Assembly: GCA_036172665.1 (NCBI GenBank)
Contig: JAYKNF010000023.1
Coordinates: 310,001-374,000, forward strand
Direction of reading: 5' to 3'
DNA from: Prosopocoilus inquinatus
Taxonomy: Eukaryota > Arthropoda > Insecta > Coleoptera > Lucanidae
Length of the DNA: 64,000 nt
Shown here: positions 11,707-24,326 of the stretch, piece by piece
How positions within the stretch are numbered: the stretch's first letter is position 1
Layout: the number at the start of each line of letters is the position of its first letter
Made by a program: the position numbers and the translations under genes
Notes under the pieces: model-generated
What the model saw: only the letters and a program-made list of their open reading frames with translations
What the model was told of the DNA's origin: nothing
The model's database searches: none

Positions 11707-12555
11707 TCTATCATGTTATTTGGCGTTTCGATGGACTCCAGTAACTTAGATGTGAGATACGAAGTTCTCGGACGCAGCTGAAGCTAGAAATAGTTTTAAA
11801 CGAAACAACACGCATTAGCGTTGTTCCTGTAATGTATCTAACCGATCCTTACTCATCTATCATGTTATTTGACGTTCGGACGGACTCCAGTAACTCTTAT
11901 AAGAGATACAAAGTTCTCGGACGCAGTAGAAACTGGAAATAGTTTTGAACGAAGCAACACGTATTAGCGTTGTTCCTGTGATGTATCTAATCGATCCTTA
12001 CTTATCTACTATGTTATTTGACGTTTCGATGGACTCCAGTAACTCTAAAGTGAGATACGAAATTCTCGGACGCAGCAGCAGCTGGAAATAGTTTCAAACG
12101 AAACAACACATATTAGCGTTGTTCCTGTGATGTATCTAACCGATCCTTACTCATCTATCATGTTATTTGACGTTCGGACGGACTCCAGTAACTCTGATGA
12201 GAGATACAAAGTTCTCGGACGCAGTAGAAACTGGAAATAGTTTTGAACGAAGCAACACGTATTAGCGTTGTTCCTGTGATGTATCTAATCGATCCTTACT
12301 CATATATCATGTTATTTAGCGTTTCGATGGACTCCAGTAGCTCTGATGTGAGATACGACGTTTTCGGACGCAGCAGAAGCTGGAAATAGTTTTAAACGAA
12401 ACAATACGCATTAGCGTTGTTCCTGTGATGTATCTAATCGATCCTTACTCATCTATCATGTTATTTGGCGTTTCGATGGACTCCAGTAACTTTGATGTGA
12501 GATACGAAGTTCTCGGACGCAGCTGAAGCTAGAAATAGTTTTAAACGAAACAACA
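11707..12555 (+). repeat. Higher-order repeat 2, partial third copy
   Basis: Bases 11707-12555 match about 9023-9872 at an offset of 2683 bp (18 x 149 plus the 1-bp insertion). The run includes GTAATGTATCTAACC, GTTCGGACGG (here with a private CTCTTATAAGAG variant), CTTATCTACTATG/CTAAAGTG and the CATATATCATG unit. The match ends near 12556, where CGTAGTAG replaces CGCATTAG. Confidence 0.83.
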
Positions 12556-13219
12556 CGTAGTAGCGTTGTTCCTGTGATGTTTCTAATCGATCCTTACTCA
12601 TCTATCATATTATTTGACGTTTGGATGGACTCCAGTAACTCTGATGAGAGATACAAAGATTTCGGACGCAGCAGAAGCTGGAAATAGTTTTGAACGAAAC
12701 AACACCTATTAGCGTTGTTCCTGTGATGTATCTAAACGATCCTTACTTATCTAACATGATATTTAACGTTTGGATGTACTCCAGTAAGTCTGATGTGAGA
12801 TACAAAGTTTTTGGACGCAGCAGGAGCTGGAAATAGTTTTAAACGAAACAACACGTACTAGCGTTGTTCCTGTGCCGTATCTAATCGATCCTTACTCATC
12901 TATCATGTTATTTGGCGTTTCGATGGACTCCAGTAACTTGGATGTGAGATACGAAGTTCTCGGACGCAGCTGAAGCTGGAAATAGTTTTAAACGAAACAA
13001 CACGCATTAGCGTTGTTCCTGTGATGTATCTAATCGATCCTTTCTTATCTATCATGTTATTTAACGTTTGGATGTACTCCAGTAAGTCTGATGTGAGATA
13101 CAAAGTTTTTGGACGCAGCAGGAGCTGGAAATAGTTTTAAACGAAACAACACGTATTAGCGTTGTTCCTGTGCCGTATCTAATCGATCCTTACTTATCTA
13201 TCATGTTATTTGACGTTTG
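12556..13219 (+). repeat. Mixed satellite stretch between higher-order repeats
   Basis: Ordinary 149-bp units of the GATGAGAG, CACCTATTAG / GGATGTACTCC and GTGCCGTATC subtypes, partly duplicated within the stretch (GGATGTACTCC units near 12770 and 13070). Private variants include ATCATATTATTTG near 12605 and CATGATATTTAACG near 12757. A 66-codon frame on the minus strand (12903-13103) lies entirely inside satellite sequence and has no coding support. Confidence 0.85.
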
Positions 13220-16200
13220 GATGGACTCCAGTAACTCTGATGAGAGATACAAAGATTTCGGACGCAGCAGAAGCTGGAAATAGTTTTGAACGATACACCA
13301 CCTATTAGCGTTGTTCCTGTGATGTATCTAAACGATCCTTACTTATCTAACATGTTATTTGACGTTTGGATGGACACCAGTGAGTCTGATGTGAGATACA
13401 AAGTTTTGGGACGCAGCAGGAGCTGGAAATAGTTTTAAACGAAACAACACGTATTAGCGTTGTTCCTGTGCTGTATCTAATCGATCCTTACTTATCTATC
13501 ATGTTATTTGACGTTTGGATGGACTCCAGTATCCCTGACGTGAAATACGAAGTTCTCGGACGCAGCAGAAGCTGGAAATAGTTTTAAACGAAACAACACG
13601 CATTAGCGTTGTTCCTGTGGTGTATCTAATCGATCCTTACTCATCTATCATGTTATTTGGCGTTTGGATGGACTCCAGTAACTCTGATGTGAGATACAAA
13701 GTTTTTGGACGCAGCAGAAGCTGGAAATAGTTTTGAACGAAACAACACGCATTAGCGTTGTTCCTGTGATGTATCTAATCAATCCTTACTTATCTATCAT
13801 GTTATCTGACGTTTGGATGGACTCCAGTAACCCTGACGTGAGATACGAAGTTCTCGGACGCAGCAGAAGCTGGAAATAGTTTTAAACGAAACAACACGTA
13901 TTAGCGTTGTTTCTGTGATGTATCTAATCGCTCCTTACTCATCTATCATGTTATTTGACGTTTGGATGGACTCCAGTAACTCTGATGTGAGATACAAAGT
14001 TTTTGGACGCAGCAGAAGCTGGAAATAGTTTAGAACGAAACAACACGTATTAGCGTTGTTCCTGTGATGTATCTAATCGATCCTTACTTAGCTACTATGT
14101 TATTTGACGTTTCGATGGACTCCAGTAACTCTAATGTGAGATACGAAATTTTCGGACGCAGCAGCAGCTGGAAATAGTTTTAAACGAGACAACACATATT
14201 AGCGTTGTTCCTGTGCTGTATCTAATCGATCCTTACTCATCTATCATGTTATTTGGCGTTACGATGGACTCCAGTAACTTAGATGTGAGATACGAAGTTC
14301 TCGGACGCAGCTGAAGCTAGAAATAGTTTTAAACGAAACAACACGTATTAGCGTTGTTCCTGTGATGTATCTAATCGATCCTTACTCATCTATCATGTTA
14401 TTTGACGTTTCGATGGACTCCAGTAACTCTGATGTGAGATACAAAGTTTTTGGACGCAGCAGAAGCTGGAAATAGTTTTAAACGAAACAACACGCATTAG
14501 CGTTGTTCCTGTGATGTATCTAATCGATCCTTACTTATCTATCATGTTATTTGACGTTTGGATATACTCCAGTAACCCTGACGTGAGATACGAAGTTCTA
14601 GGACGCAGCAGAAGCTGGAAATAGTTTTAAACGAAACAACACGCATTAGCGTTGTTCCTGTGATGTATCTAATCGATCCTTACTCATCTATCATGTTATT
14701 TGGCGTTTCGATGAACTCCAGTAACTTAGATGTGAGATACGAAGTTCTCGGACGCAGCTGAAGCTAGAAATAGTTTTAAACGAAACAACACGCATTAGCG
14801 TTGTTCCTGTGATGTATCTAACCGATCCTTAATCATCTATCATGTTATTTGACGTTCGGACGGACTCCAGTAACTCTGATGAGAGATACAAAGTTCTCGG
14901 ACGCAGTAGAAACTGGAAATAGTTTTGAACGAAGCAACACGTATTAGCGTTGTTCCTGTGATGTATCTAATCGATCCTTACTTATCTACTATGTTATTTG
15001 ACGTTTCGATGGACTCCAGTAACTCTAAAGTGAGATACGAAATTCTCGGACGCAGCAGCAGCTGGAAATAGTTTCAAACGAAACAACACATATTAGCGTT
15101 GTTCCTGTGATGTATCTAACCGATCCTTACTCATCTATCATGTTATTTGACGTTCGGACGGACTCCAGTAACTCTGATGAGAGATACAAAGTTCTCGGAC
15201 GCAGTAGAAACTGGAAATAGTTTTGAACGAAGCAACACGTATTAGCGTTGTTCCTGTGATGTATCTAATCGATCCTTACTCATATATCATGTTATTTGGC
15301 GTTTCGATGGACTCCAGTAGCTCTGATGTGAGATACGACGTTTTCGGACGCAGCAGAAGCTGGAAATAGTTTTAAACGAAACAATACGCATTAGCGTTGT
15401 TCCTGTGATGTATCTAATCGATCCTTACTCATCTATCATGTTATTTGGCGTTTCGATGGACTCCAGTAACTTTGATGTGAGATACGAAGTTCTCGGACGC
15501 AGCTGAAGCTAGAAATAGTTTTAAACGAAACAACACGTAGTAGCGTTGTTCCTGTGATGTATCTAATCGATCCTTACTCATCTATCATGTTATTTGACGT
15601 TTGGATGGACTCCAGTAACTCTGATGAGAGATACAAAGATTTCGGACGCAGCAGAAGCTGGAAATAGTTTTGAAAGAAACAACACCTATTAGCGTTGTTC
15701 CTGTGATGTATCTAAACGATCCTTACTTATCTAACATGTTATTTAACGTTTGGATGGACTCCAGTAACTCTGATGAGATATACAAAGATTTCGGACGCAG
15801 CAGAAGCTGGAAATAGTTTTGAACGAAACACCACCTATTAGCGTTGTTCCTGTGATGTATCTAAACGATCCTTACTTATCTAACATGTTATTTGACGTTT
15901 GGATGGACTCCAGTAAGTCTGATGTGAGATACAAAGTTTTGGGACGCAGCAGGAGCTGGAAATAGTTTTAAACGAAACAACACGTATTAGCGTTGTTCCT
16001 GTGCTGTATCTAATCGATCCTTACTCATCTATCATGTATTTTGACGTTTGGATGGACTCCAGTAACTTAGATGTGAGATACGAAGTTCTCGGACGCAGCT
16101 GAAGCTGGAAATAGTTTTGAACGAAATAACACCTATTAGCGTTGTTCCTGTGATGTATCTAAACGGTCCTTACTTATCTAACATGTTATTTAACGTTTGG

Positions 16201-17634
16201 ATGTACTCCAGTAAGTCTGATGTGAGATACAAAGTTTTTGGACGCAGCAGGAGCTGGAAATAGTTTTAAACGAAACAACACGCATTAGCGTTGTTCCTGT
16301 GATGTATCTAATCGATCCTTACTCATCTATCATGTTATTTGGCGTTTCGATGGACTCCAGTAACTTAGATGTGAGATACGAAGTTCTCGGACGCAGCTGA
16401 AGCTAGAAATAGTTTTAAACGAAACAACACGCATTAGCGTTGTTCCTGTGTAGTATCTAATCGATCCTTACTCATCTATCATGTTATTTGACGTTTCGAT
16501 GGACTCCAGTAACTCTGATGTGAGATACAAAGTTTTTGGACGCAGCAGAAGCTGGAAATAGTTTTAAACGAAACAACACGTATTAGCGTTGTTCCTGTGA
16601 TGTATCTAATCGATCCTTACTCATCTATCATGTTATTTGACGTTTCGATGGACTCCAGTAACTCTAATGTGAGAAACGAAATTTTCGGACGCAGCAGAAG
16701 CTGGAAATAGTTTTAAACGAAACAACACGCATTAGCGTTGTTCCTGTGATGTATCTAATCGATCCTTACTCATCTATCATGTTATTTGGCGTTTCGATGG
16801 ACTCCAGTAACTTAGATGTGAGATACGAAGTTCTCGGACGCAGCTGAAGCTGGAAATAGTTTTGAACGAAACAACACCTATTAGCGTTGTTCCTGTGATG
16901 TATCTAAACGGTCCTTACTTATCTAACATGTTATTTAACGTTTGGATGTACTCCAGTAAGTCTGATGTGAGATACAAAGTTTTTGGACGCAGCAGGAGCT
17001 GGAAATAGTTTTAAACGAAACAACACGTATTAGCGTTGTTCCTGTGCCGTATCTAATCGATCCTTACTTATCTATCATGTTATTTGACGTTTGGATGGAC
17101 TCCAGTAACTCTGATGTGAGATACGACGTTTTCGGACGTAGCAGAAGCTGGAAATAGTTTTAAACGAAACAACACGTATTATCGTTGTTCCTGTGATGTA
17201 TCTAATCGATCCTTACTCATGTATCATGTTATTTGACGTTTGGGTGGACTCCAGTAACTCTGATGAGAGATACAAAGATTTCGGACGCAGCAGAAGCTGG
17301 AAATAGTTTTGAACGATACACCACCTATTAGCGTTGTTCCTGTGATGTATCTAAACGATCCTTACTTATCTAACATGTTATTTGACGTTTGGATGGACAC
17401 CAGTGAGTCTGATGTGAGATACAAAGTTTTGGGACGCAGCAGGAGCTGGAAATAGTTTTAAACGAAACAACACGTATTAGCGTTGTTCCTGTGCTGTATC
17501 TAATCGATCCTTACTCATCTATCATGTTATTTGACGTTTGGATGGACTCCAGTAACCCTGACGTGAGATACGAAGTTCTCGGACGCAGCAGAAGCTGGAA
17601 ATAGTTTTAAACGAAACAACACGTATTAGCGTTG
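13220..17634 (+). repeat. Higher-order repeat 3, copy A (about 4415 bp)
   Basis: Matches 17988-22253, first at a 4768-bp offset (32 x 149), then at 4619 bp (31 x 149) after one monomer near 14090-14240 (CTTAGCTACTATG / CGAGACAAC region) that copy B lacks. Shared diagnostic variants include GTTCCTGTGGTG, GTTATCTGACG, TAATCGCTCC, GGATATACTCC, TTAATCATC and CATGTATTTTGACG, many of them found only in these two blocks, so they are true paralogous copies. Confidence 0.9.
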
Positions 17635-17987
17635 TTTCTGTGATGTATCTAATCGATCCTTACTCATCTATCATGTTATTTGACGTTTGGATGGACTCCA
17701 GTAACTCTGATGTGAGATACAAAGTTTTTGGACGCAGCAGAAGCTGGAAATAGTTTAGAACGAAACAACACGTATTAGCGTTGTTCCTGTGATGTATCTA
17801 ATCGATCCTTACTTAGCTACTATGTTATTTGACGTTTCGATGGACTCCAGTAACTCTAATGTGAGATACGAAATTTTCGGACGCAGCAGCAGCTGGAAAT
17901 AGTTTTAAACGAGACAACACATATTAGCGTTGTTCCTGTGCTGTATCTAATCGATCCTTACTCATCTATCATGTTATTTGACGTTTC
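17635..17987 (+). repeat. Spacer monomers between the two copies of higher-order repeat 3
   Basis: About 2.4 ordinary monomers (GTTGTTTCTG, TAGTTTAGAACG, CTTAGCTACTATG, CGAGACAACAC subtypes) separate the copies. They are the same run of subtypes that recurs at least 18 times in the window. Nothing else is present here. Confidence 0.85.
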
Positions 17988-20900
17988 GATGGACTCCAGT
18001 AACTCTGATGAGAGATACAAAGATTTCGGACGCAGCAGAAGCTGGAAATAGTTTTGAACGATACACCACCTATTAGCGTTGTTCCTGTGATGTATCTAAA
18101 CGATCCTTACTTATCTAACATGTTATTTGACGTTTGGATGGACACCAGTGAGTCTGATGTGAGATACAAAGTTTTGGGACGCAGCAGGAGCTGGAAATAG
18201 TTTTAAACGAAACAACACGTATTAGCGTTGTTCCTGTGCTGTATCTAATCGATCCTTACTTATCTATCATGTTATTTGACGTTTGGATGGACTCCAGTAA
18301 CCCTGACGTGAAATACGAAGTTCTCGGACGCAGCAGAAGCTGGAAATAGTTTTAAACGAAACAACACGCATTAGCGTTGTTCCTGTGGTGTATCTAATCG
18401 ATCCTTACTCATCTATCATGTTATTTGGCGTTTGGATGGACTCCAGTAACTCTGATGTGAGATACAAAGTTTTTGGACGCAGCAGAAGCTGGAAATAGTT
18501 TTGAACGAAACAACACGCATTAGCGTTGTTCCTGTGATGTATCTAATCAATCCTTACTTATCTATCATGTTATCTGACGTTTGGATGGACTCCAGTAACC
18601 CTGACGTGAGATACGAAGTTCTCGGACGCAGCAGAAGCTGGAAATAGTTTTAAACGAAACAACACGTATTAGCGTTGTTTCTGTGATGTATCTAATCGCT
18701 CCTTACTCATCTATCATGTTATTTGACGTTTGGATGGACTCCAGTAACTCTGATGTGAGATACAAAGTTTTTGGACGCAGCAGAAGCTGGAAATAGTTTA
18801 GAACGAAACAACACGTATTAGCGTTGTTCCTGTGATGTATCTAATCGATCCTTACTCATCTATCATGTTATTTGGCGTTACGATGGACTCCAGTAACTTA
18901 GATGTGAGATACGAAGTTCTCGGACGCAGCTGAAGCTAGAAATAGTTTTAAACGAAACAACACGTATTAGCGTTGTTCCTGTGATGTATCTAATCGATCC
19001 TTACTCATCTATCATGTTATTTGACGTTTCGATGGACTCCAGTAACTCTGATGTGAGATACAAAGTTTTTGGACGCAGCAGAAGCTGGAAATAGTTTTAA
19101 ACGAAACAACACGCATTAGCGTTGTTCCTGTGATGTATCTAATCGATCCTTACTTATCTATCATGTTATTTGACGTTTGGATATACTCCAGTAACCCTGA
19201 CGTGAGATACGAAGTTCTAGGACGCAGCAGAAGCTGGAAATAGTTTTAAACGAAACAACACGCATTAGCGTTGTTCCTGTGATGTATCTAATCGATCCTT
19301 ACTCATCTATCATGTTATTTGGCGTTTCGATGAACTCCAGTAACTTAGATGTGAGATACGAAGTTCTCGGACGCAGCTGAAGCTAGAAATAGTTTTAAAC
19401 GAAACAACACGCATTAGCGTTGTTCCTGTGATGTATCTAACCGATCCTTAATCATCTATCATGTTATTTGACGTTCGGACGGACTCCAGTAACTCTGATG
19501 AGAGATACAAAGTTCTCGGACGCAGTAGAAACTGGAAATAGTTTTGAACGAAGCAACACGTATTAGCGTTGTTCCTGTGATGTATCTAATCGATCCTTAC
19601 TTATCTACTATGTTATTTGACGTTTCGATGGACTCCAGTAACTCTAAAGTGAGATACGAAATTCTCGGACGCAGCAGCAGCTGGAAATAGTTTCAAACGA
19701 AACAACACATATTAGCGTTGTTCCTGTGATGTATCTAACCGATCCTTACTCATCTATCATGTTATTTGACGTTCGGACGGACTCCAGTAACTCTGATGAG
19801 AGATACAAAGTTCTCGGACGCAGTAGAAACTGGAAATAGTTTTGAACGAAGCAACACGTATTAGCGTTGTTCCTGTGATGTATCTAATCGATCCTTACTC
19901 ATATATCATGTTATTTGGCGTTTCGATGGACTCCAGTAGCTCTGATGTGAGATACGACGTTTTCGGACGCAGCAGAAGCTGGAAATAGTTTTAAACGAAA
20001 CAATACGCATTAGCGTTGTTCCTGTGATGTATCTAATCGATCCTTACTCATCTATCATGTTATTTGGCGTTTCGATGGACTCCAGTAACTTTGATGTGAG
20101 ATACGAAGTTCTCGGACGCAGCTGAAGCTAGAAATAGTTTTAAACGAAACAACACGTAGTAGCGTTGTTCCTGTGATGTATCTAATCGATCCTTACTCAT
20201 CTATCATGTTATTTGACGTTTGGATGGACTCCAGTAACTCTGATGAGAGATACAAAGATTTCGGACGCAGCAGAAGCTGGAAATAGTTTTGAAAGAAACA
20301 ACACCTATTAGCGTTGTTCCTGTGATGTATCTAAACGATCCTTACTTATCTAACATGTTATTTAACGTTTGGATGGACTCCAGTAACTCTGATGAGATAT
20401 ACAAAGATTTCGGACGCAGCAGAAGCTGGAAATAGTTTTGAACGAAACACCACCTATTAGCGTTGTTCCTGTGATGTATCTAAACGATCCTTACTTATCT
20501 AACATGTTATTTGACGTTTGGATGGACTCCAGTAAGTCTGATGTGAGATACAAAGTTTTGGGACGCAGCAGGAGCTGGAAATAGTTTTAAACGAAACAAC
20601 ACGTATTAGCGTTGTTCCTGTGCTGTATCTAATCGATCCTTACTCATCTATCATGTATTTTGACGTTTGGATGGACTCCAGTAACTTAGATGTGAGATAC
20701 GAAGTTCTCGGACGCAGCTGAAGCTGGAAATAGTTTTGAACGAAACAACACCTATTAGCGTTGTTCCTGTGATGTATCTAAACGGTCCTTACTTATCTAA
20801 CATGTTATTTAACGTTTGGATGTACTCCAGTAAGTCTGATGTGAGATACAAAGTTTTTGGACGCAGCAGGAGCTGGAAATAGTTTTAAACGAAACAACAC

Positions 20901-22253
20901 GCATTAGCGTTGTTCCTGTGATGTATCTAATCGATCCTTACTCATCTATCATGTTATTTGGCGTTTCGATGGACTCCAGTAACTTAGATGTGAGATACGA
21001 AGTTCTCGGACGCAGCTGAAGCTAGAAATAGTTTTAAACGAAACAACACGCATTAGCGTTGTTCCTGTGTAGTATCTAATCGATCCTTACTCATCTATCA
21101 TGTTATTTGACGTTTCGATGGACTCCAGTAACTCTGATGTGAGATACAAAGTTTTTGGACGCAGCAGAAGCTGGAAATAGTTTTAAACGAAACAACACGT
21201 ATTAGCGTTGTTCCTGTGATGTATCTAATCGATCCTTACTCATCTATCATGTTATTTGACGTTTCGATGGACTCCAGTAACTCTAATGTGAGAAACGAAA
21301 TTTTCGGACGCAGCAGAAGCTGGAAATAGTTTTAAACGAAACAACACGCATTAGCGTTGTTCCTGTGATGTATCTAATCGATCCTTACTCATCTATCATG
21401 TTATTTGGCGTTTCGATGGACTCCAGTAACTTAGATGTGAGATACGAAGTTCTCGGACGCAGCTGAAGCTGGAAATAGTTTTGAACGAAACAACACCTAT
21501 TAGCGTTGTTCCTGTGATGTATCTAAACGGTCCTTACTTATCTAACATGTTATTTAACGTTTGGATGTACTCCAGTAAGTCTGATGTGAGATACAAAGTT
21601 TTTGGACGCAGCAGGAGCTGGAAATAGTTTTAAACGAAACAACACGTATTAGCGTTGTTCCTGTGCCGTATCTAATCGATCCTTACTTATCTATCATGTT
21701 ATTTGACGTTTGGATGGACTCCAGTAACTCTGATGTGAGATACGACGTTTTCGGACGTAGCAGAAGCTGGAAATAGTTTTAAACGAAACAACACGTATTA
21801 TCGTTGTTCCTGTGATGTATCTAATCGATCCTTACTCATGTATCATGTTATTTGACGTTTGGGTGGACTCCAGTAACTCTGATGAGAGATACAAAGATTT
21901 CGGACGCAGCAGAAGCTGGAAATAGTTTTGAACGATACACCACCTATTAGCGTTGTTCCTGTGATGTATCTAAACGATCCTTACTTATCTAACATGTTAT
22001 TTGACGTTTGGATGGACACCAGTGAGTCTGATGTGAGATACAAAGTTTTGGGACGCAGCAGGAGCTGGAAATAGTTTTAAACGAAACAACACGTATTAGC
22101 GTTGTTCCTGTGCTGTATCTAATCGATCCTTACTCATCTATCATGTTATTTGACGTTTGGATGGACTCCAGTAACCCTGACGTGAGATACGAAGTTCTCG
22201 GACGCAGCAGAAGCTGGAAATAGTTTTAAACGAAACAACACGTATTAGCGTTG
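17988..22253 (+). repeat. Higher-order repeat 3, copy B (about 4266 bp, one monomer shorter)
   Basis: Same subtype order as 13220-17634, and exactly 149 bp shorter. Near 18797 the TAGTTTAGAACG unit passes directly into a TTATTTGGCGTTACG unit, whereas copy A has an extra CTTAGCTACTATG monomer. The junction keeps the monomer register, as expected for homologous unequal exchange between adjacent units. The copies part near 17635/22254, where GTTGTTTCTG meets GTTGTTCCTG. Confidence 0.9.
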
Positions 22254-24326
22254 TTCCTGTGATGTATCTAATCGATCCTTACTTAGCTACTATGTTATTT
22301 GACGTTTCGATGGACTCCAGTAACTCTAATGTGAGATACGAAATTTTCGGACGCAGCAGCAGCTGGAAATAGTTTTAAACGAGACAACACATATTAGCGT
22401 TGTTCCTGTGCTGTATCTAATCGATCCTTACTCATCTATCATGTTATTTGACGTTTCGATGGACTCCAGTAACTCTGATGTGAGATACAAAGTTTTTGGA
22501 CGCAGCAGAAGCTGGAAATAGTTTTAAACGAAACAACACGCATTAGCGTTGTTCCTGTGATGTATCTAATCGATCCTTACTCATCTATCATGTTATTTGG
22601 CGTTTCGATGGACTCCAGTAACTTAGATGTGAGATACGAAGTTCTCGGACGCAGCTGAAGCTAGAAATAGTTTTAAACGAAACAACACGCATTAGCGTTG
22701 TTCCTGTGTAGTATCTAATCGATCCTTACTCATCTATCATGTTATTTGACGTTTCGATGGACTCCAGTAACTCTGATGTGAGATACAAAGTTTTTGGACG
22801 CAGCAGAAGCTGGAAATAGTTTTAAACGAAACAACACGTATTAGCGTTGTTCCTGTGATGTATCTAATCGATCCTTACTCATCTATCATGTTATTTGACG
22901 TTTCGATGGACTCCAGTAACTCTAATGTGAGAAACGAAATTTTCGGACGCAGCAGAAGCTGGAAATAGTTTTAAACGAAACAACACGCATTAGCGTTGTT
23001 CCTGTGATGTATCTAATCGATCCTTACTCATCTATCATGTTATTTGGCGTTTCGATGGACTCCAGTAACTTAGATGTGAGATACGAAGTTCTCGGACGCA
23101 GCTGAAGCTAGAAATAGTTTTAAACGAAACAACACGCATTAGCGTTGTTCCTGTAATGTATCTAACCGATCCTTACTCATCTATCATGTTATTTGACGTT
23201 CGGACGGACTCCAGTAACTCTGATGAGAGATACAAAGTTCTCGGACGCAGTAGAAACTGGAAATAGTTTTGAACGAAGCAACACGTATTAGCGTTGTTCC
23301 TGTGATGTATCTAATCGATCCTTACTTATCTACTATGTTATTTGACGTTTCGATGGACTCCAGTAACTCTAAAGTGAGATACGAAATTCTCGGACGCAGC
23401 AGCAGCTGGAAATAGTTTCAAACGAAACAACACATATTAGCGTTGTTCCTGTGATGTATCTAACCGATCCTTACTCATCTATCATGTTATTTGACGTTCG
23501 GACGGACTCCAGTAACTCTGATGAGAGATACAAAGTTCTCGGACGCAGTAGAAACTGGAAATAGTTTTGAACGAAGCAACACGTATTAGCGTTGTTCCTG
23601 TGATGTATCTAATCGATCCTTACTCATATATCATGTTATTTGGCGTTTCGATGGACTCCAGTAGCTCTGATGTGAGATACGACGTTTTCGGACGCAGCAG
23701 AAGCTGGAAATAGTTTTAAACGAAACAATACGCATTAGCGTTGTTCCTGTGATGTATCTAATCGATCCTTACTCATCTATCATGTTATTTGACGTTTGGA
23801 TGGACTCCAGTAACTCTGATGAGAGATACAAAGATTTCGGACGCAGCAGAAGCTGGAAATAGTTTTGAACGAAACAACACCTATTAGCGTTGTTCCTGTG
23901 ATGTATCTAAACGATCCTTACTTATCTAACATGTTATTTAACGTTTGGATGTACTCCAGTAAGTCTGATGTGAGATACAAAGTTTTTGGACGCAGCAGGA
24001 GCTGGAAATAGTTTTAAACGAAACAACACGTACTAGCGTTGTTCCTGTGCCGTATCTAATCGATCCTTACTTATCTATCATGTTATTTGACGTTTGGATG
24101 GACTCCAGTAACTCTGATGTGAGATACGACGTTTTCGGACGCAGCAGAAGCTGGAAATAGTTTTAAACGAAACAACACGTATTATCGTTGTTCCTGTGAT
24201 GTATCTAATCGATCCTTACTCATGTATCATGTTATTTGACGTTTGGGTGGACTCCAGTAACTCTGATGAGAGATACAAAGATTTCGGACGCAGCAGAAGC
24301 TGGAAATAGTTTTGAACGATACACCA
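22254..24326 (+). repeat. Mixed satellite stretch (B-run, C-run, then module R)
   Basis: Ordinary monomers in recognisable order: CTTAGCTACTATG > CGAGACAACAC, PvuII-site units, GTGTAGTATC, GAGAAACGAAATTTTC, GTAATGTATCTAACC, GTTCGGACGG, TTTCAAACG, CATATATCATG, then GATGAGAG > CACCTATTAG > GTGCCGTATC > CGTATTATCG > GATACACCACC. The order resembles 39790-41640. No gene or foreign sequence. Confidence 0.82.

Noticed and set aside
12903..13103. 66-codon open frame on the minus strand
   Set aside because: Lies wholly inside ordinary monomers; it is open only because local substitutions remove a stop that other units keep. No recognisable domain.
16020..16050. Apparent indel CATGTATTTTGACG (also near 20640)
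   Set aside because: Unit length is still 149; it is a substitution pattern relative to CATGTTATTTGACG, shared by the two copies of the 4.4-kb repeat.
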